DNA of 64,000 nucleotides from NCBI GenBank assembly GCA_024232965.1, contig JACKQF010000002.1, positions 496,001-560,000 on the forward strand, written 5' to 3'. The notes under the pieces are model-generated. The model was not told where the DNA came from. It was given only the letters and a program-made list of their open reading frames with translations, and did no database searches. Positions 61,444 through 64,000 of this stretch are shown here, piece after piece. Position 1 is the stretch's first letter. Each line of letters opens with the position of its first letter. Source of the DNA: Verrucomicrobiaceae bacterium. Its GTDB lineage: Bacteria; Verrucomicrobiota; Verrucomicrobiia; Verrucomicrobiales; Verrucomicrobiaceae. The position numbers were made by a program, and so were the translations under genes.

Positions 61444-62114
61444 GGCTGGACACGCAGGGCGTAGCCGAGGCCGCGCACGGTTTGAATCAGAGGGACGGCG
61501 TGATCGCGATCCAGTTTGTCACGCAATCGACGCACATAGACATCGACCAGATTGGTGCCGGGATCAAAGTCATACTCCCAGACGGCACTGAGGATGTCGC
61601 GCCGACTCACCACGCGCCCCTCGGCTCGCAACAGGCACTCGAGCAGCAGGTTTTCGCGCGATGACAGCTCCACGCGCTTACCTGCACGGCGCACCTCGCG
61701 GCTGAAGGTGTCAAAGCTGAGGTCCGCCACGGTCAGCGCGACCGGCTTGGCCTGAATGCTGCGTCTTGCGATGGAGCGTAGGCGTGCGAGAAGCTCGGAC
61801 ATGGCGAAAGGCTTTGGCAGATAATCGTCGGCACCCGCGTCCAGACCCTCGATCCGCTGCTCCACCTCCCCTCGTGCCGAGAGCATGATGACTGGCGTGA
61901 CATTCTCTTTGGCGCGCAGCTGGCGAACTAGACTGAGACCGTCCAGTTTTGGCAGCATGATGTCCACCAGCAGTGCGTCCCACTGGCCGCTCAAGGCTTC
62001 AGCGAGCCCCGACTCACCGTCCTGAGCGCACACGACCTCGAAGCCCTGCTCGGTGAGGTTGCCGCCTAGCAGGGCAAGGGTCTTGCGCTCATCTTCGATG
62101 ATCAACAAGCGCAT
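61440..62114 (-). CDS. OmpR/PhoB family response regulator
   Basis: A 224-residue regulator: receiver domain with phosphoacceptor Asp51 (LLVDIMLPKLDG), switch residues MLSARG and the Lys of YLPKPF, then a winged-helix DNA-binding domain (about 125-224: LSFDTFSREVRRAGKRVELS ... VWEYDFDPGTNLVDVYVRRLRDKL). Likely activates the downstream TolC-adaptor-RND genes. ATG 62114 was chosen because it starts the receiver; the open frame extends upstream without homology. The 270-bp intergenic region to the next gene (62385) carries the operon promoter, but no palindromic site was clear to me. Confidence 0.92.
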   Translation of the reverse strand: MRLLIIEDERKTLALLGGNLTEQGFEVVCAQDGESGLAEALSGQWDALLVDIMLPKLDGLSLVRQLRAKENVTPVIMLSARGEVEQRIEGLDAGADDYLPKPFAMSELLARLRSIARRSIQAKPVALTVADLSFDTFSREVRRAGKRVELSSRENLLLECLLRAEGRVVSRRDILSAVWEYDFDPGTNLVDVYVRRLRDKLDRDHAVPLIQTVRGLGYALRVQP

Positions 62115-62384
62115 GGTGGATGGATGACGAGTATGAGGCAAGGCTGGTAAATGAAGGAGCTGTGGTGTTGCGGTTCGGACTCTCACCCACATGCCATCTT
62201 TTGCATCGAGATGACAGCGTGTGGAGGCTCCGCGTCCTGCCCATGATCGGCATTGCGATCACGGTCGTAGTGTTTCCAGCGTTTTCAATCGTGAGCTGGC
62301 TGATGACGGTCCGCAGGCAATGACGGTCTGCTCTGGGATGAAACGGTGTTTGTTGAAAAGGCCTTAGGATGCTATCACATCGGG

Positions 62385-63584
62385 ATGCGATCCCTGCTCT
62401 TCCTCCTCCTAACCTGCCAACTCTCTGCGGCAGAGGTTGTCAATTTCACCTCGACCACGGAGGTCGTAATGAAGCATGACGACGGCAGGTTCCTCTGGTT
62501 TCATCCTCGCGCCACGGCGTATCCCGGTGGTGTGCTGATGACGATTCAGCGGCATCTGAAAGTCTCGGATTACTACTCCGGTCTGTATTTTATGACACGG
62601 GAGGGCATCGACGGCCCATGGAGCGCGCCGATACTGACGCCGGAACTGGATTGGAAAAAGCAGTCTGACGGAGTGACGATCAGCGTGGCTGATGTGACGC
62701 CCGGTTATCATGCAAAGACGGGCAAGGTTATCGCCATCGGTGCCCAGGTGCGCTACAGCCTACAGGGAAAGCAATTGGAGGATGTGAAACGTGCGCACCA
62801 GACCGTCTATGCAGTCTTTGATCCGGCGAACAAAAAATGGACGCCTTGGCAGGTGTTGGAACTGCCGGCGGATGAAGATTTTAATTTTGCACGCAACGCT
62901 TGCTCCCAGTGGTTGGTGAAACCGGATGGGACCTTGCTCGTGCCTCTTTACATTAGCAAGAGCGCCAAGGATCGCTTCAGCACCACGGTCGCTGAATGTC
63001 GCTTTGACGGGGAGAAACTGAGCTTTATCAAAAACGGCAACGTGTTGCGGTTGGACATCGCCAGGGGTCTGTATGAGCCGTCGCTTGCCGTGAATGGTGG
63101 GCGTTATTATCTAACACTCCGCAATGACGAACGTGGCTATGTCAGCACCAGCGATGACGGTCTGCAATTTACGGAGCCCAAACCTTGGACCTTTGATGAT
63201 GGATCTGAGCTCGGTAGCTACAATACCCAGCAGCATTGGCTTTCCCACAGCGATGGCTTGTTCCTGGTTTATACGCGCCGTGGTGCCAACAACGACCACA
63301 TCGTCCGGCATCGGGCACCGCTCTTTATGGCGCAGGTGGATCCCGTGAAGTTGCAGATCTTGCGCAGCACGGAGCAAGTCGTGGTGGCGGAGCGAGGTGC
63401 TGAATTGGGGAATTTTGGCGCCTGTGCGATCAGTAAAGATGAATCCTGGGTCACGGTTTCGGAGGGCATGTTCATGAAGGACTCTAAGGCGCGTGGTGCT
63501 GAAGGTGCGACCTTTGTTTCCCGGATTCTGTGGGCCAAACCCAATGTTGCGGCTCCCGGGTTCGGTGAGGTTCGTATGAAGTAG
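62385..63584 (+). CDS. Secreted BNR-type sialidase-like propeller protein (paralogue)
   Basis: A 399-residue exported protein with a signal peptide (1-16) and the same core as the gene at 48965-50200: FHPRATAYPGGVLMTIQRHL, EPKPWTFDDGSELGSYNTQQHW, FLVYTRRGANNDHIVRHRAPLF and AERGAELGNFGACA. The two share many identical stretches, especially after residue 220. Fold and possible activity as for that gene. It sits alone before a DUF1080 gene, 51 bp downstream, which could be its operon partner. Confidence 0.75.
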   Translation: MRSLLFLLLTCQLSAAEVVNFTSTTEVVMKHDDGRFLWFHPRATAYPGGVLMTIQRHLKVSDYYSGLYFMTREGIDGPWSAPILTPELDWKKQSDGVTISVADVTPGYHAKTGKVIAIGAQVRYSLQGKQLEDVKRAHQTVYAVFDPANKKWTPWQVLELPADEDFNFARNACSQWLVKPDGTLLVPLYISKSAKDRFSTTVAECRFDGEKLSFIKNGNVLRLDIARGLYEPSLAVNGGRYYLTLRNDERGYVSTSDDGLQFTEPKPWTFDDGSELGSYNTQQHWLSHSDGLFLVYTRRGANNDHIVRHRAPLFMAQVDPVKLQILRSTEQVVVAERGAELGNFGACAISKDESWVTVSEGMFMKDSKARGAEGATFVSRILWAKPNVAAPGFGEVRMK

Positions 63585-63635
63585 AGAAGTGGTGAGTGCG
63601 TGAACTTCCACGAAGACACAGCGCCAACTTTGTGC

Positions 63636-64000
63636 ATGATGAACGCGATGATCTCGATTTCCCGCCAAATCTTATTCACACTCGCCGTCAGTGGCCTGTT
63701 TTTGCAAAGCGCAGTGGCGCAAGAGCCGAAGGATGGCTGGGTCTCCCTGTTCAACGGCACCAATCTTGACGGTTGGACGATCAAGATTGCCAAGCATCCA
63801 TTGGGAGAAAACTACGCCAACACGTTCCGCATTGAAGATGGCATCTTGAAGGTGAGCTATGACGATTACCCGAAGTTTGATCAGCAGTATGGCCACCTCT
63901 TCACGAACGTGGCGTATTCGCACTACATCTTCCGGGTCGAGTATCGCTTTACTGGCACGATGATGCCCGATGCACCGAAGTACGTGAATCTGAACAGCGG
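63636..64000 (+). CDS. DUF1080 domain protein, N-terminal part (runs off window)
   Basis: 121 codons are visible before the window ends. After a signal peptide ending VAQEP, the sequence DGWVSLFNGTNLDGWTIKIA and NTFRIEDGILKVSYDDYPKFD is the classic start of a DUF1080 (3-keto-disaccharide hydrolase-type) domain, common as secreted, glycan-active protein in this phylum. Two ATG codons in a row (63636, 63639) and another at 63648 are possible starts. The downstream part is outside the window. Confidence 0.85.
   Translation, partial: MMNAMISISRQILFTLAVSGLFLQSAVAQEPKDGWVSLFNGTNLDGWTIKIAKHPLGENYANTFRIEDGILKVSYDDYPKFDQQYGHLFTNVAYSHYIFRVEYRFTGTMMPDAPKYVNLNS

Noticed and set aside
62120..62323. 67-codon plus-strand frame before the BNR-like gene
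   Set aside because: It begins inside the upstream region of the response regulator, has no conserved features apart from one hydrophobic stretch and no recognisable ribosome site.
1..64000. CRISPR array, tRNA, rRNA or phage genes
   Set aside because: No regularly spaced repeats, cloverleaf-like sequences, rRNA-like stretches or phage structural genes were recognised by reading; a covariance-model search would be decisive.

Overview
The window looks like a chromosomal segment of a Verrucomicrobiota bacterium (PVC superphylum), probably a Prosthecobacter/Verrucomicrobium-like heterotroph. This is inferred from gene content: DUF1501 and DUF1549/DUF1553 protein pairs, a PVC-type haem-binding dehydrogenase-like protein, DUF1080 proteins, a giant autotransporter-repeat protein with a PEP-CTERM tail, many secreted glycan-active proteins, and frequent starts without a clear Shine-Dalgarno sequence. 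I saw no rRNA, tRNA, CRISPR array, phage module or transposase gene.

Layout. 1-2.8 kb: an addiction-module antitoxin overlapping the first codons of its toxin at the left edge, then a MoxR-DUF58-membrane protein operon. 2.9-8.4 kb: a GRDP-like/TIGR04222 membrane protein, Nif3-like protein, DUF1802 protein, alanine racemase and a lipoprotein. 8.4-14.4 kb: an operon of FAD-dependent oxidoreductase, DUF1549/DUF1553 protein (two frameshifts) and DUF1501 protein. 14.5-22.1 kb: RapA, a frameshifted alpha/beta hydrolase, a BlaI-M56-lipoprotein regulatory module with three palindromic operators flanked by 23-bp direct repeats, and an SGNH-DUF1080 esterase. 22.1-34.1 kb: a minus-strand run of secreted glycan-active proteins (propellers, SASA esterase, glycosidase-like protein, M14 peptidase-esterase fusion, SGNH protein with a decayed LamG tail). 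34.1-40.0 kb: a xylose/xylan locus with xylA, a CE1 esterase carrying a GH10 remnant, a haem protein and a divergent PAS-AraC regulator; xylA and the regulator share an upstream motif. 40.0-47.3 kb: a DUF1905/YdeI gene apparently split by a 106-bp insertion, and a 2217-residue beta-repeat PEP-CTERM protein. 47.4-54.2 kb: a tight seven-gene operon (sialidase-like, SGNH hydrolase, HpaI aldolase, B3 metallo-beta-lactamase, BNR-like protein, fatty acid hydroxylase, phytanoyl-CoA dioxygenase). 54.3-62.1 kb: a matrixin-like protease and a heavy-metal efflux operon with its two-component system. 62.4-64 kb: a BNR-like paralogue and a truncated DUF1080 gene.

How it fits together: most of the window serves outer-membrane or periplasmic degradation of plant or algal glycans (deacetylation, exo-cleavage, xylose isomerisation, aldol cleavage of keto-deoxy sugar acids), with regulators beside their targets. 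Four reading-frame breaks are each explained by one missing base, which raises the question of long-read assembly error versus true decay. The seven-gene operon, the BlaI module with its flanking repeats and the insertion in the DUF1905 gene are the most novel-looking features.
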